Numbered from the stretch's first letter, positions 53,187 to 62,231 are shown. The stretch is DNA of 64,000 nt from Methylomonas sp. 11b (GCF_000515215.1 NZ_KI911557.1:4583741-4647740); one strand, 5' to 3'. Notes: generated by a model not told the origin, from the letters alone. Program-made: numbers and translations.

Positions 53187-56159
53187 ATGTCTGTTCCATA
53201 TCCATCAGCCGACGGCGGTATTTCGGTAGAACTCGGCAAGGGTCCTGCGCTGCCGGACTCCGGTTCCGGAAAAGTCGACTTATTTCCCATCATCAATCAA
53301 GACTTCCAGAAAATTAAAACTCTGAAGGACTTGGCGCTACGTCATATAACGCTGGAACAGTTCCCGGTCGTCAACGCCTGGCGTGAGAAGCTGTTTGCGC
53401 CGGAAGGCACGCCGGAAATTTGCGACGAGTTGCCGCGCTTGCTGACCGAATTCTTACGCCGGTCCGAGAGTCAGGCCTTACCGCCTTACACCCGGCGCGC
53501 CCAAGCGCTGCGCCACATCTTCGTCAACAAAACCGCAATCGTGCATGCAGACGACTTGCTGCCCGGCCAAACCACCACCAGCTTCGTCGGTCCGGTGGTC
53601 TACGCCGATACCATCGGTTATTGCATCTGGCCGGAATTGAAGACGGTCACGACTCGCGCCCAAAATCCGTTCAAGATTCGCCCGGAAGTGGCCGACCGCC
53701 TGAATCGGGAGATTTTTCCGTTTTGGCTGGAACAAAAACCGGTGCAGGAATTAGCTAGGTACAGCGATTACGATAGCGCCGAATACGAAAACCGCGACCG
53801 GGTAGGTGGCTCTTACCAACCGTCGATCGATCCGCCATTGCGTAAAAAGGCCGGACAAACGCCAAAAGCCCAAGAATTGATGGAGCGGGTGGCCTTCTTC
53901 CTGTCCGACAAGGCCACTTGTGTTTCGCATACGGTGCCGGATTTTGAGCGGGTTTTGAAATATGGCTTCGATGGCCTAATCGAACGGGCCAGACAGGATA
54001 TTGCCAATGGCACGGCCGCCACGCCGCAGCAGGTGGAATTTCTACAAGGCGTTATCGATGTATACGAAGGCGCCAAAATTTATGCGCAACATCTAGCCGA
54101 GGCCTCCGACCAAGCCGGCAACCAAGCACTAGCCGCCATTTGCCGGAAGATTCCGGCCCAGCCCGCAGAAACCTTGCACGAGGCTTTGGCGGTAGTCTGG
54201 ATTTGCTACCACCTATTGTTACAAGAAAATACCAATTTCGGTTTTTCCATCGGCCGCCTCGATCAAATCCTCAACCCGTTCTATTTGGCCGATTGGCAAA
54301 AACTGGATAGCGCCCATGCTCAGGACGACTATACCTGTCGGGCTGTAGAGTTGGTCAGCCATTTCTTTCTGCACTGTTCCGATCATGTACCGCTGTCCAC
54401 CTCCGGTTCGGAAACCCTGTTTGCCGGCAGCGGCTCGAATCAGGCGTTGACCGTGGGCGGCACCCGTTACGAAAACGGCCAAGTCGTCGATGCGGTCAAC
54501 GACATGACTTACATCATTCTGAAAGCCACAGAGATCTTGTCGATCCGCGATCCGAACGTGCATGCTCGCTATCACCGGGATGTGCACCACCGCGATGCCC
54601 AAGGCAATCCGCTGCCGGCCGAAGTGATGGACCCTTATCTTAGACGCATCTGTCAGGTCAATATCCTGACCAGGGCCACGCCGGCGCTGCATGGCGACGC
54701 GGCAGTGGTGCCGGCCATGGCCAATTACTATGCGGCGCATGCCGGTATCAGCGCGGAAGAAGCCTTGGCTGATGCCTACGATTACACTTCTATCGGCTGC
54801 ATCGAAGAGAACGCCGCGCATAAACATTACGGCAATACCGGCTCGACCTTGATGGTGCTGCCGGCGGTGTTAGAGCTGGCTTTGTATGGCGGCAAACACC
54901 GCAGCGACGGCGTGGCGCCGAAATCGCCAAACCTGTTTTACGGCGACGAGCGTTACACCACTCAGCCGTTGATTCAAATCGATAGCATGCAAGCGTTTAT
55001 CGAAGCCTTTAAATTTCAATTGAACGAAATGGCCCGGCATGTCGTGCAATGCAACAATTACTTCGGCCGATTCTACGAACAATCCCGCCAGTCGCCGTTT
55101 TTGTCCGGGCTGTTCACCGGTCCTACCAATACCCCGGATAGCGAGGGTGCCAGTTTTCGCGATGTATCCGCCGGCGGGGCCAAATACAATTCGGCGGGGA
55201 TTGCGGTGATTGGTTTGGCCGATGTGATCGACTCGTTTTGCGTGCTGGACACCCTGGTGTTTGGCGGCAAAATGTCTGCCGGCGAATTGCTGGCCGCCAT
55301 GCAGGCCGATTTCGATGAAAACAGCCTACAACCCAAAAGCGCTTGGGCGGCATTTCTGGCGCGGGTAAAAAACTGGTTGCATCCCGAGGATGCGCCGCTC
55401 AGCTTGCCTAATCTAAGCAAAGATCGGTTAAAACAAATCAAGGAAATGGTCCGATTGGCCCCCAAATACGGCGCCGGCGTCGATCAAACCCCGGGCGGCA
55501 TTTATAACAACGCCACGGCGGTCAAATACACGCATTTGCTGACCGAAATGTTGCAGGAAGTGTTTGCCCAATACCGCACTCATCGCGGCGGGCGCTATCT
55601 GCCCGGTTACTGGAGCATGACCAATCATGCCGGTTTTGGGATGCTGACCAAAGCCACGCCGAACGGACGGCGCAGCGGCGAATCCTTTGCCAGCGGCATT
55701 ACGCCGTGTCCGGGTGTGGTGAAAGCCAACGGCGAGCCGGTCAATTTGCTGGATCATATGCTGTCGGTCACGTCGGTGAACGCCAACACGGTGCAAAACG
55801 GCTATACCTATAACCTCAGCCTGACGACCCGCGACAGAGGCCATTTCGAAGAAGACACCGAGTTGTTCTCGCGCTATATGAAGGCCTTTGCCGACCAAAA
55901 CGGCGTGCTGGTGCAAATGTGCGTGTCCTCCATCAACGATCTGGTGGCCGCCGACCGCGCCGCCACGGCGGCCGGCCAGGCGGGCTCCGGCGAGGCCGAG
56001 CATAAAGCCCTCGAGCCGTTCAAAGATCTGATGATACGCGTGGCGGGTTACTCGGCGTATTTCGTCACCCTTAGCCCGCAAATGCGTAAAGAGATTATTC
56101 AACGAGCCAACTTTGGATTGGACACCGGCGCCGAGCAACATACGCTCAGCGCGCTTTAA
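53187..56159 (+). CDS. Glycyl radical enzyme of unassigned substrate (dehydratase/lyase-like active site)
   Basis: Member of the pyruvate formate-lyase/glycyl radical superfamily. The 990-residue product is about 150-200 longer than most. The radical-bearing Gly954 is in RVAGYSAYF, 36 residues from the C-terminus. The thiyl Cys538 is in SIGCIEEN; the Glu two residues later (Glu540) is the general base found in diol, glycerol and hydroxyproline dehydratases and in choline, isethionate and hydroxyphenylacetate enzymes. PFL instead has adjacent Cys. Barrel blocks include NFGFSIGRLDQILNPFY and ALTVGGTRYENGQVVDAVND. A roughly 50-residue segment before APKYGAGVDQTPGG appears to be an insertion. AAAGGAGA precedes ATG 53187. 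The activase gene lies two genes downstream. Reaction unknown. Confidence 0.93.
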   Translation: MSVPYPSADGGISVELGKGPALPDSGSGKVDLFPIINQDFQKIKTLKDLALRHITLEQFPVVNAWREKLFAPEGTPEICDELPRLLTEFLRRSESQALPPYTRRAQALRHIFVNKTAIVHADDLLPGQTTTSFVGPVVYADTIGYCIWPELKTVTTRAQNPFKIRPEVADRLNREIFPFWLEQKPVQELARYSDYDSAEYENRDRVGGSYQPSIDPPLRKKAGQTPKAQELMERVAFFLSDKATCVSHTVPDFERVLKYGFDGLIERARQDIANGTAATPQQVEFLQGVIDVYEGAKIYAQHLAEASDQAGNQALAAICRKIPAQPAETLHEALAVVWICYHLLLQENTNFGFSIGRLDQILNPFYLADWQKLDSAHAQDDYTCRAVELVSHFFLHCSDHVPLSTSGSETLFAGSGSNQALTVGGTRYENGQVVDAVNDMTYIILKATEILSIRDPNVHARYHRDVHHRDAQGNPLPAEVMDPYLRRICQVNILTRATPALHGDAAVVPAMANYYAAHAGISAEEALADAYDYTSIGCIEENAAHKHYGNTGSTLMVLPAVLELALYGGKHRSDGVAPKSPNLFYGDERYTTQPLIQIDSMQAFIEAFKFQLNEMARHVVQCNNYFGRFYEQSRQSPFLSGLFTGPTNTPDSEGASFRDVSAGGAKYNSAGIAVIGLADVIDSFCVLDTLVFGGKMSAGELLAAMQADFDENSLQPKSAWAAFLARVKNWLHPEDAPLSLPNLSKDRLKQIKEMVRLAPKYGAGVDQTPGGIYNNATAVKYTHLLTEMLQEVFAQYRTHRGGRYLPGYWSMTNHAGFGMLTKATPNGRRSGESFASGITPCPGVVKANGEPVNLLDHMLSVTSVNANTVQNGYTYNLSLTTRDRGHFEEDTELFSRYMKAFADQNGVLVQMCVSSINDLVAADRAATAAGQAGSGEAEHKALEPFKDLMIRVAGYSAYFVTLSPQMRKEIIQRANFGLDTGAEQHTLSAL

Positions 56160-56172
56160 TAGGAGAACTGTC

Positions 56173-56826
56173 ATGCATGCCGGATTTCCCTGTTTGCTGC
56201 CGAATTTACAAAAAACCTTGAAGCTGGGCGCTAAGGCCGCGACCCAGGCTGGCGAACTGCCGGCTGTGCTGGATAAGGCCCAAGGTCGTTTACTGGCCGG
56301 CGGTATGGCTGTCGCGCTGCGGTTGGGATTTGGCTATATATTGCGCGATTGCCACCTGGATGCCGCGCAAGCCGCCAAGGCTCATGCCTTTTTCGAGGAA
56401 AATTTCGTGATTCTCGATCCCGCCGCGCCGGGTGGTCGCCGTTATTACCAAGGCAAATTTCTGATCCGCACCAGCCGGCGCGGCGACGATATGAATGTGT
56501 TGCTGAGGTTTTGCCCCGATCCCGATGCGCTGTATATCAAGACCCCATTCGGACAGGCGCTGAACTCGCTGGCGCTGGTGGATACGCAAGTGCTGACTGA
56601 AAATCAAGCTGACCAAATTGAGAACGACCCCAGCCAGGTCGATCTGGTCGTGCGCTTCAAGGATGTGCAATCCATTATCGGCCTATTGGGCCGTTCCGGT
56701 GTGGATATCGTCGGTTTGCTGCTGGAGAATCTGGTGCAACTGACCGGCCATGTCGGACATCTTTTCAAACTGGGCGCTATCGCCACGGATATTCAGTTGT
56801 CCCTGGACCTTCCCAAAGCGGCCTGA
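56173..56826 (+). CDS. SCP2-like (sterol-carrier-fold) protein
   Basis: Soluble protein of 217 residues whose closest fold match, judged by eye, is the SCP2 lipid-binding domain. A two-part region VDLVVRFKDVQSIIGLLGRS is followed by a Leu-rich helix and HLFKLGAIATDIQLSLDLP, the usual end strand pattern. The N-terminal 60 residues are helical and Ala-rich. No signal peptide is visible. TAGGAGAA lies before the ATG, 13 bases after the GRE stop, so it is part of the operon, placed between the GRE and its activase. An SCP2 fold would fit a carrier for a hydrophobic substrate. The assignment is tentative. Confidence 0.6.
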   Translation: MHAGFPCLLPNLQKTLKLGAKAATQAGELPAVLDKAQGRLLAGGMAVALRLGFGYILRDCHLDAAQAAKAHAFFEENFVILDPAAPGGRRYYQGKFLIRTSRRGDDMNVLLRFCPDPDALYIKTPFGQALNSLALVDTQVLTENQADQIENDPSQVDLVVRFKDVQSIIGLLGRSGVDIVGLLLENLVQLTGHVGHLFKLGAIATDIQLSLDLPKAA

Positions 56827-56841
56827 ACATGGAGCAGGAAG

Positions 56842-57738
56842 ATGGACAGCAAAGCCTACATCTTCGATATCAAACGTAATACCAGCGAGGACGGACCGGG
56901 CATCCGTACCACAGTGTTTTTCAAGGGCTGTCCGCTGCGTTGCAGTTGGTGTCAAAATCCCGAGGGCCTAGCTCCGGGGCCATCTCTGTCTTTTCGCCCC
57001 GAGCTCTGTGATCCGGACGACTGTGATCGGCCTTGTCTCAAGGCTTGTAAATTAAAAGCCTTAACCCTGCAAGACCAGCTGCTGCGGCTTGATCGAGAGC
57101 GCTGCGATAAATGCGGGCGCTGCGCGACGGTGTGCTCTCGGCATGCCTTGGAGCTGGTTGGCCAATGGCTGAGCGTGGACGAGCTGTTTTACCGGGTGGC
57201 AATAGACAAGCCCTTTTATGATGCTACCGGCGGCGGCGTTACGGCGTCCGGTGGCGAATGCACCATGCAGATGAATTTTCTGCACGAGTTTTTTAAAAAA
57301 CTCAAAGCCGCGGGCATTCGTACCGCCGTCGAAACCAACGGCATGTTCAATTTTGGGCGTTTTACCCGCTTACTGCTGCCTTGGTTGGATTTGATCTATT
57401 TCGACTTAAAACTGATAGACGAAGCTGCGAGTATCCAGCACACCGGCCATTCCAATCGGCCTATTCTGGATAATTTGCAGCGCCTGACCGAGATCGCCGA
57501 CATTCCGGTCAAGGTACGTATTCCGTTAATTCCGAACATTACCGCCACCGAGGAAAACCTGCGCGGCATAGCCCGATTTTTGCGGGAGCACCAGATCAAG
57601 CAGGTCAGCGCCTTGCCTTATAACCCATTATGGCTGGACAAGCTGCAACGCTTCGGTATCGATGTCGAATATCGGCACAGCGCATTCATGAGCGACGCCG
57701 AAATTGGACATTGCATCGATTGCTTGCAAGCCAGTTGA
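56842..57738 (+). CDS. Glycyl-radical enzyme activating enzyme (radical SAM)
   Basis: Radical SAM protein that abstracts hydrogen from the GRE glycine. The 298-residue product has the SAM-cluster motif with Cys30, Cys34 and Cys37 (FKGCPLRCSWCQNPEG), preceded by EDGPGIRTTVF. A ferredoxin-like insert carries two further cysteine sets: Cys56/61/65/69 with unusual C-x4-C-x3-C-x3-C spacing, and Cys88/91/94/98 with classic spacing. VTASGGECTMQ is the GGE motif and VKVRIPLIPNIT a late core strand. AGCAGGAAG precedes the ATG. It follows the SCP2-like gene by 15 bases. The two auxiliary clusters place it with non-PFL activases. Confidence 0.93.
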   Translation: MDSKAYIFDIKRNTSEDGPGIRTTVFFKGCPLRCSWCQNPEGLAPGPSLSFRPELCDPDDCDRPCLKACKLKALTLQDQLLRLDRERCDKCGRCATVCSRHALELVGQWLSVDELFYRVAIDKPFYDATGGGVTASGGECTMQMNFLHEFFKKLKAAGIRTAVETNGMFNFGRFTRLLLPWLDLIYFDLKLIDEAASIQHTGHSNRPILDNLQRLTEIADIPVKVRIPLIPNITATEENLRGIARFLREHQIKQVSALPYNPLWLDKLQRFGIDVEYRHSAFMSDAEIGHCIDCLQAS

Positions 57739-57755
57739 TTTCAAGGAGAGTTGTC

Positions 57756-58814
57756 ATGCAAACCGATTTCCATCACGCCGTCACCTATGTCACCGCCCGC
57801 ACTGCCGGTTTCGAGCACGATCAGGCCGACATCATCGCCTATTCGGCACAATATGTGGACGACGCCGTCAGCGAAGGCGTCGTGCATTTTGACAACGACG
57901 CGTTTTATGCGCGAATTCATTCCTCGCACAAAAGCACCGATGTCGGCAATTTAAACAATGATTACAACCACCTGATCTGGTTGCCGTTCCATTTTTTGCC
58001 GGGTAACGGCGGCAAGGGGCCGGGCGAGGATCCGGACGGTACATTTATCCAGAAAATCGTCTGCCTGCCCGATAGTCCGCCGGCCAAGGAGATGGTGCAG
58101 GCCGCCGTCAACGATAAAGACAAACCATACAGTCTGCATCGGCTGGGGATTGCTCTGCATGTGTATGCGGACACCTGGTCGCACCAAGGCTTTGCCGGGG
58201 TAATTCACGAGATTAACCAAGTGGAACATGCCAGAGAAATCAAAAGCTCCGGTATGTATGCCAAGCAACTCCAGCATATGCTGGAGGATTGGCTGGACGA
58301 TGTCATTCCGCCCTTGGGTCATGGTCGCGCCAAGATGTTTCCCGATCTGCCGTTTTTGCATTGGCAGTATAAGAACGGTCGCGGTGTCTGGGTTGAACGC
58401 GATAACCCCACGGATTTTTGCAAGGCTGCGGATGCGATGTGTAAAGCCATGCAGCAGTACCTGAATAAACCTCCAAGCGGGTTGCCGGCTGCGGATAAGG
58501 CCTTACTGAATAAAATCTTTCTGGAATTAAAAATTAAAGAAGATAAGACGCGTCACGACAGATGGCTGGATATCGTCAAAAACGGCTTTAACGGCGAAAG
58601 ATTTAGTTTTGGCGGCGCCGAGATTAGTTACGTCGCGGAAGGCGTGGGATCCTGGAAGGAGAAAGCCTTGGGCAGCAGTTGGGATCTGCGCGTTCATCCC
58701 TATAAGCCCGGATTTTTAAGCAGTAACTGGAAGTTATTCCACGACGCCTTGCAATTGCATCGCTTGACGGTGCTGCACGATATTTTGCCCAAGTACGGCA
58801 TTTGCGCGGGCTAA
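57756..58814 (+). CDS. DUF6765 family protein, possible metal-dependent hydrolase
   Basis: Product of 352 residues, soluble, without signal peptide, matching what I know of DUF6765. Conserved-looking blocks are IIAYSAQYVDDAV, the HSSHKSTD segment with His58, WLPFHFLPG with His79, and RLGIALHVYADTWSHQGFAG with His135, Asp139 and His143. The H-x3-D-x3-H helix recalls the metal-binding helix of zinc-dependent phospholipase C and S1/P1 nuclease folds (H-x3-D plus a following His). This similarity is my inference. CAAGGAGAG precedes ATG 57756. It sits between the activase and a lipase gene in the operon. Confidence 0.75.
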   Translation: MQTDFHHAVTYVTARTAGFEHDQADIIAYSAQYVDDAVSEGVVHFDNDAFYARIHSSHKSTDVGNLNNDYNHLIWLPFHFLPGNGGKGPGEDPDGTFIQKIVCLPDSPPAKEMVQAAVNDKDKPYSLHRLGIALHVYADTWSHQGFAGVIHEINQVEHAREIKSSGMYAKQLQHMLEDWLDDVIPPLGHGRAKMFPDLPFLHWQYKNGRGVWVERDNPTDFCKAADAMCKAMQQYLNKPPSGLPAADKALLNKIFLELKIKEDKTRHDRWLDIVKNGFNGERFSFGGAEISYVAEGVGSWKEKALGSSWDLRVHPYKPGFLSSNWKLFHDALQLHRLTVLHDILPKYGICAG

Positions 58815-58836
58815 GCCGATAAGCAGGAGACCACTC

Positions 58837-59700
58837 ATGAACGCCAATACCGAAGCCGCTCTATCTTGCCGCACCCTATACCCCATCGTCTTGTTACACG
58901 GCATCGGGTACCGCGACGACATGCTGATGTTAAACTCATGGGGGCGCATTCCTAATACACTGGAGGCAGCCGGTGCTCGGGTATTTCAGGGCGGTATGGA
59001 TGCCTGGAATAGCCACGAAAACAGCGCACTCGTCCTGAAGCCTAATGTTGAACAGGTGCTTAGCCAAACCGGCTCGGCAAAGGTCAACATCATCGCCCAT
59101 TCCAAGGGCGGCCTGGAGGCACGCTACCTGATTTCCAAGCTGGATATGGCCGATAAGGTCGCCAGTCTGACCACGGTATGCACCCCACACCATGGCTCGG
59201 CCGTGGCGGATCTGGTCGCTGGCGACATTCCCGATACCCAAAACCTTTTGAGCGTAAATTTCTTCAAACGCCTGGCGCAGAGATTGGGGTTCGGCGCGAT
59301 GGACATTCTGGCCAGGATCACCGGCGACAAAAGCCCCCAAGCTGGCATGGCCATTAAACAGCTGACTCGTAGTTACCTAGCGGAATTTAATCGACAAATA
59401 CTTGATGTGCCCGGCGTGTATTACCAAAGCTATGGGACGCTGATGCGCCTGGCTATCGACGACCCTGTGTTTGCTGCCACCCATGTGTTGCTGAAGCGCA
59501 TAGAAGGCGACAACGACGGCATGGTCTCCACGCTGTCCTGCCAATGGGGCAGATTTCGCGGACTGATAGGCGATGGCAATCCGGACCACGGCTTGTCGCA
59601 TGGCGACTTGGTGGACTATCGCGGCATGCTGCTTACTCATTTCAATGTTCCTGCGGTGTACCTCGACATAGTCAAAGACCTAAAACAACAAGGCTTTTGA
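58837..59700 (+). CDS. Alpha/beta-hydrolase lipase
   Basis: Hydrolase of 287 residues resembling bacterial family I triacylglycerol lipases. YPIVLLHGIGYRDD forms the oxyanion loop. The nucleophile Ser89 lies in the elbow NIIAHSKGGL, with Ala in place of the first Gly as in Bacillus lipases. TPHHGSAVADL is a conserved lipase strand. EGDNDGMVS and LSHGDLVDY offer the catalytic Asp and His. There is no signal peptide, which is unusual for this family and suggests an intracellular ester substrate. AGGAG lies ahead of the ATG, 22 bases after the DUF6765 gene. It probably releases or remodels an acyl ester for the pathway, an inference from context. Confidence 0.85.
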   Translation: MNANTEAALSCRTLYPIVLLHGIGYRDDMLMLNSWGRIPNTLEAAGARVFQGGMDAWNSHENSALVLKPNVEQVLSQTGSAKVNIIAHSKGGLEARYLISKLDMADKVASLTTVCTPHHGSAVADLVAGDIPDTQNLLSVNFFKRLAQRLGFGAMDILARITGDKSPQAGMAIKQLTRSYLAEFNRQILDVPGVYYQSYGTLMRLAIDDPVFAATHVLLKRIEGDNDGMVSTLSCQWGRFRGLIGDGNPDHGLSHGDLVDYRGMLLTHFNVPAVYLDIVKDLKQQGF

Positions 59701-59756
59701 GCCGGAGCCATACGTCCGGCCTAAGCAAAAAATATAACAAATACAGGGGAAGGACC

Positions 59757-62144
59757 ATGAACAACTATCTCAATGTCGCCAATTTCCCAACCGCTTCGGA
59801 GCCTGAAACACAAGCGTTGGCCAATGCGCTCGAAGCTATTCTTGCCAACGATCTTCAAGACGGCGCGCTGCCTATGCTGGGCCGCTTTCGCAAAATTCTG
59901 GGAGACAATCGCCGCCGCGAGGAATGGGACGCTGTCCACGAAAAACTGCTGACCTTATTCAAGTGCGGCACCAGCACGCCGCTGGACGGCCCGATGATCG
60001 GCGTTTCGATGTCTATTCGCGACAGCGATTATTTTAAGGAGGCAGCCAAGAAACACGGTGAAAACCGTTCGCTGCTGGCGCATCTGGAATGGATGGCGAC
60101 GCTGTGGAATGTTACTTACGCCAGTACCGGTTTATGGATGGGTAAGACGTTTGAGCCGTTGACTAAAGAGGTGTTCGCCACGAAATGTGGCCACGATCCG
60201 GTCGCGATCTTTAATTACGATCCGGAAACGACTCGTATCGGCCGGAATTTTTTCCGCGAACCGGACGATCCCAATTTCATTCAAAGCTTGGGTATGCCGG
60301 TCCTGACCCAATTCTGGAGTTTGCGGGACCGGCCTTTGGATACCAAAGCGCAGGGCTTCGATAGCCAATTGCTTGCGCAAAATCTGGCCAAGGAAAAAGC
60401 CATTCCGTATGTGAAAACCGGCGGGATTTTCCTGTCCTTGCCTGGCAAGTCAGTGGTTGGAGAGATGAACAGCAAAGCCGTGTATCAGCTCAATTATCGT
60501 TGGCACAATTTGCATCCGGCGTTCCCGATGACACGGCTAATCGACGAATTGGTACAAATCGAAGACGGCGTCTATTTGGGACAATTGGTCATGGCCACCC
60601 ATCATTACAGTCTGGGCACTTTGCAGTTACCCTTATTCGGTGATCATCCGCCGGAGTGGGAATTGGGCGAAGCGTATACCGGCAATAACTCGGTCGATTA
60701 CGGCTATCAAAATAACGGTTTCTTTTTGATGATAGATACCGCTCGCGCCCGCGAGGCGTTTGCCGACTCGGCCTTTCCCAACCTGCGGCCGCGCCCCGGA
60801 GAACGCGGCTGGAAGGAGCTAGGCTACGATAAACCGGTGCCGGCCAAACCGGGCGCCTCAGCAGACGGCGTGGATTGGGCGAGCGGCTGGCGCGACGAAC
60901 CAGAGTTGAATCGGAAATTCACCACATTTTGCCTGGAAGCATCGCCAAAAAGTGACGATGGCGATGTGCGGGAGTTACTACAGCCAGGCGAATCCATTTT
61001 GCAGATGTTGCAACGCCAGCAAGGCAAGATTTCCGCAGCCAGCGGATTCGACGATCACCTGCGGCATTTTGAAGTGTTGAATCGCCTGTTTCGCTGCGGC
61101 GTTGCGCCTGGCATTGCCGATGGCGTGTTTCAAGGCCAGGGCCTGGGCTACAACACCCGTTTCGATGCGCCCGAAGCGCGCGATTGGTACGGGCAAAGCG
61201 ATCCTTGCAGCGGCTTTGATTATTACCACGGCGCGACGTTGAATTTGCATTGGGGTTTTGGCGACAGCTTTATAGCCAACATCGCCCGCTCTTTACAGGA
61301 GAACAGCATGATTCCGGCCGCGCTGGCCGATAGGCTGCAAAACGATCCGCGCGCGCCCAATTTGCTGAACGCGGTGTGGGCCAATATCGGCCGCTTTATA
61401 TTTCCTTGGGCCGGTAAATCTTTCGAACGGATCAGTGGCCGTAAGTTGAGCATGCTGCTGGACGAGAGCGACGACCTGGCGCAACGCTATCCGGAGCGGG
61501 TAGCCGAGCTAAAAGCTCATCCGGCCTGCTTTCCGCATTACGCCTTGGTTGAAAAAAATCGTGAGCATTATTGGCCAGAGCCGGGCTTATACGCCGAACA
61601 TTTGAGCAGCGGCAGTTGGGACCAGGGCATGTCGAAAGCCGACAAGTCCTTCTGGGAACGGGAAGCTGCCGAACATTGGGTATTTGGCAATAACATCCAG
61701 GATTCGCGCATCCTACCCACCGATGCGTTGTTCAGGGTATTGGATATGAATTACCATCCGCCGCTACCATCCATACAACAGCTCACCGATGCCGGACCTT
61801 CGCCGTTCGTCAGGCAGGGCTATAGCTTTTTGGGTGTAGATGATCGGGAATCGATTTTGCCGATGAACAACGGACCGGATAAAGCCAAGAAAGTCTTCCA
61901 GTTTCACTACCGCTATCCGCTAATCGGCGGGCCGGCACCGATAGGTACGTGTCTGGATGAGTTGGTGGAGATTGCAGAGGGCTTGTTTCTGGGGCAATTG
62001 ATTTATTCCACCGCGCTGCTGGTGCCGTTTCACTCGGCTACCGATCCGGCGGAATACCAATACCAGTTATTCGGTTATTTCCTATTGTTGGATAACACCT
62101 GGGAGAAACATCGGCAGGCAATAGGCTTTGATATCAATAGCTGA
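59757..62144 (+). CDS. Large protein of unknown family with a duplicated domain
   Basis: I do not recognise this 795-residue protein. It is soluble, rich in Trp/Tyr/Phe, and has no signal peptide. It appears to contain two copies of one domain. In copy one, VTYASTGLWMGKTFEP leads to VYQLNYRWHNL, LIDELVQIEDGVYLGQLVMAT and GFFLMID (to about residue 325). In copy two, FIFPWAGKSFERISG leads to VFQFHYRYPL, CLDELVEIAEGLFLGQLIYST and GYFLLLD (end). The DEL-x5-DG-hLGQ pattern recalls small beta-barrel GXWXG/DUF4334-type domains, with low certainty. GGGGAAGG precedes ATG 59757. It is the last gene of the GRE operon. Confidence 0.85.
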   Translation: MNNYLNVANFPTASEPETQALANALEAILANDLQDGALPMLGRFRKILGDNRRREEWDAVHEKLLTLFKCGTSTPLDGPMIGVSMSIRDSDYFKEAAKKHGENRSLLAHLEWMATLWNVTYASTGLWMGKTFEPLTKEVFATKCGHDPVAIFNYDPETTRIGRNFFREPDDPNFIQSLGMPVLTQFWSLRDRPLDTKAQGFDSQLLAQNLAKEKAIPYVKTGGIFLSLPGKSVVGEMNSKAVYQLNYRWHNLHPAFPMTRLIDELVQIEDGVYLGQLVMATHHYSLGTLQLPLFGDHPPEWELGEAYTGNNSVDYGYQNNGFFLMIDTARAREAFADSAFPNLRPRPGERGWKELGYDKPVPAKPGASADGVDWASGWRDEPELNRKFTTFCLEASPKSDDGDVRELLQPGESILQMLQRQQGKISAASGFDDHLRHFEVLNRLFRCGVAPGIADGVFQGQGLGYNTRFDAPEARDWYGQSDPCSGFDYYHGATLNLHWGFGDSFIANIARSLQENSMIPAALADRLQNDPRAPNLLNAVWANIGRFIFPWAGKSFERISGRKLSMLLDESDDLAQRYPERVAELKAHPACFPHYALVEKNREHYWPEPGLYAEHLSSGSWDQGMSKADKSFWEREAAEHWVFGNNIQDSRILPTDALFRVLDMNYHPPLPSIQQLTDAGPSPFVRQGYSFLGVDDRESILPMNNGPDKAKKVFQFHYRYPLIGGPAPIGTCLDELVEIAEGLFLGQLIYSTALLVPFHSATDPAEYQYQLFGYFLLLDNTWEKHRQAIGFDINS

Positions 62145-62206
62145 ACATGAGTATCGGATACGCCTAACCGTTAACCGTGGTTTATGGCGGTATTCGGCGT
62201 ACTGTG

Positions 62207-62231
62207 GGGGACTCTTATTGAAAGAGTCCCC
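62207..62231 (+). terminator. Hairpin closing the glycyl-radical operon
   Basis: GGGGACTCTT and AAGAGTCCCC form a perfect ten-base-pair stem around ATTGA, 63 bases past the last stop. Only TTGAT follows, so the U-run is weak. It lies between convergent genes. Confidence 0.6.

Noticed and set aside
53187..56159. Benzylsuccinate/alkylsuccinate synthase identity for the GRE
   Set aside because: The Cys-Ile-Glu active site and lack of small BssB/C-type subunits argue against a fumarate-adding enzyme.
55428..56174. 248-residue minus-strand frame opposite the GRE C-terminus
   Set aside because: Antisense shadow of a conserved enzyme; no Shine-Dalgarno or domain.
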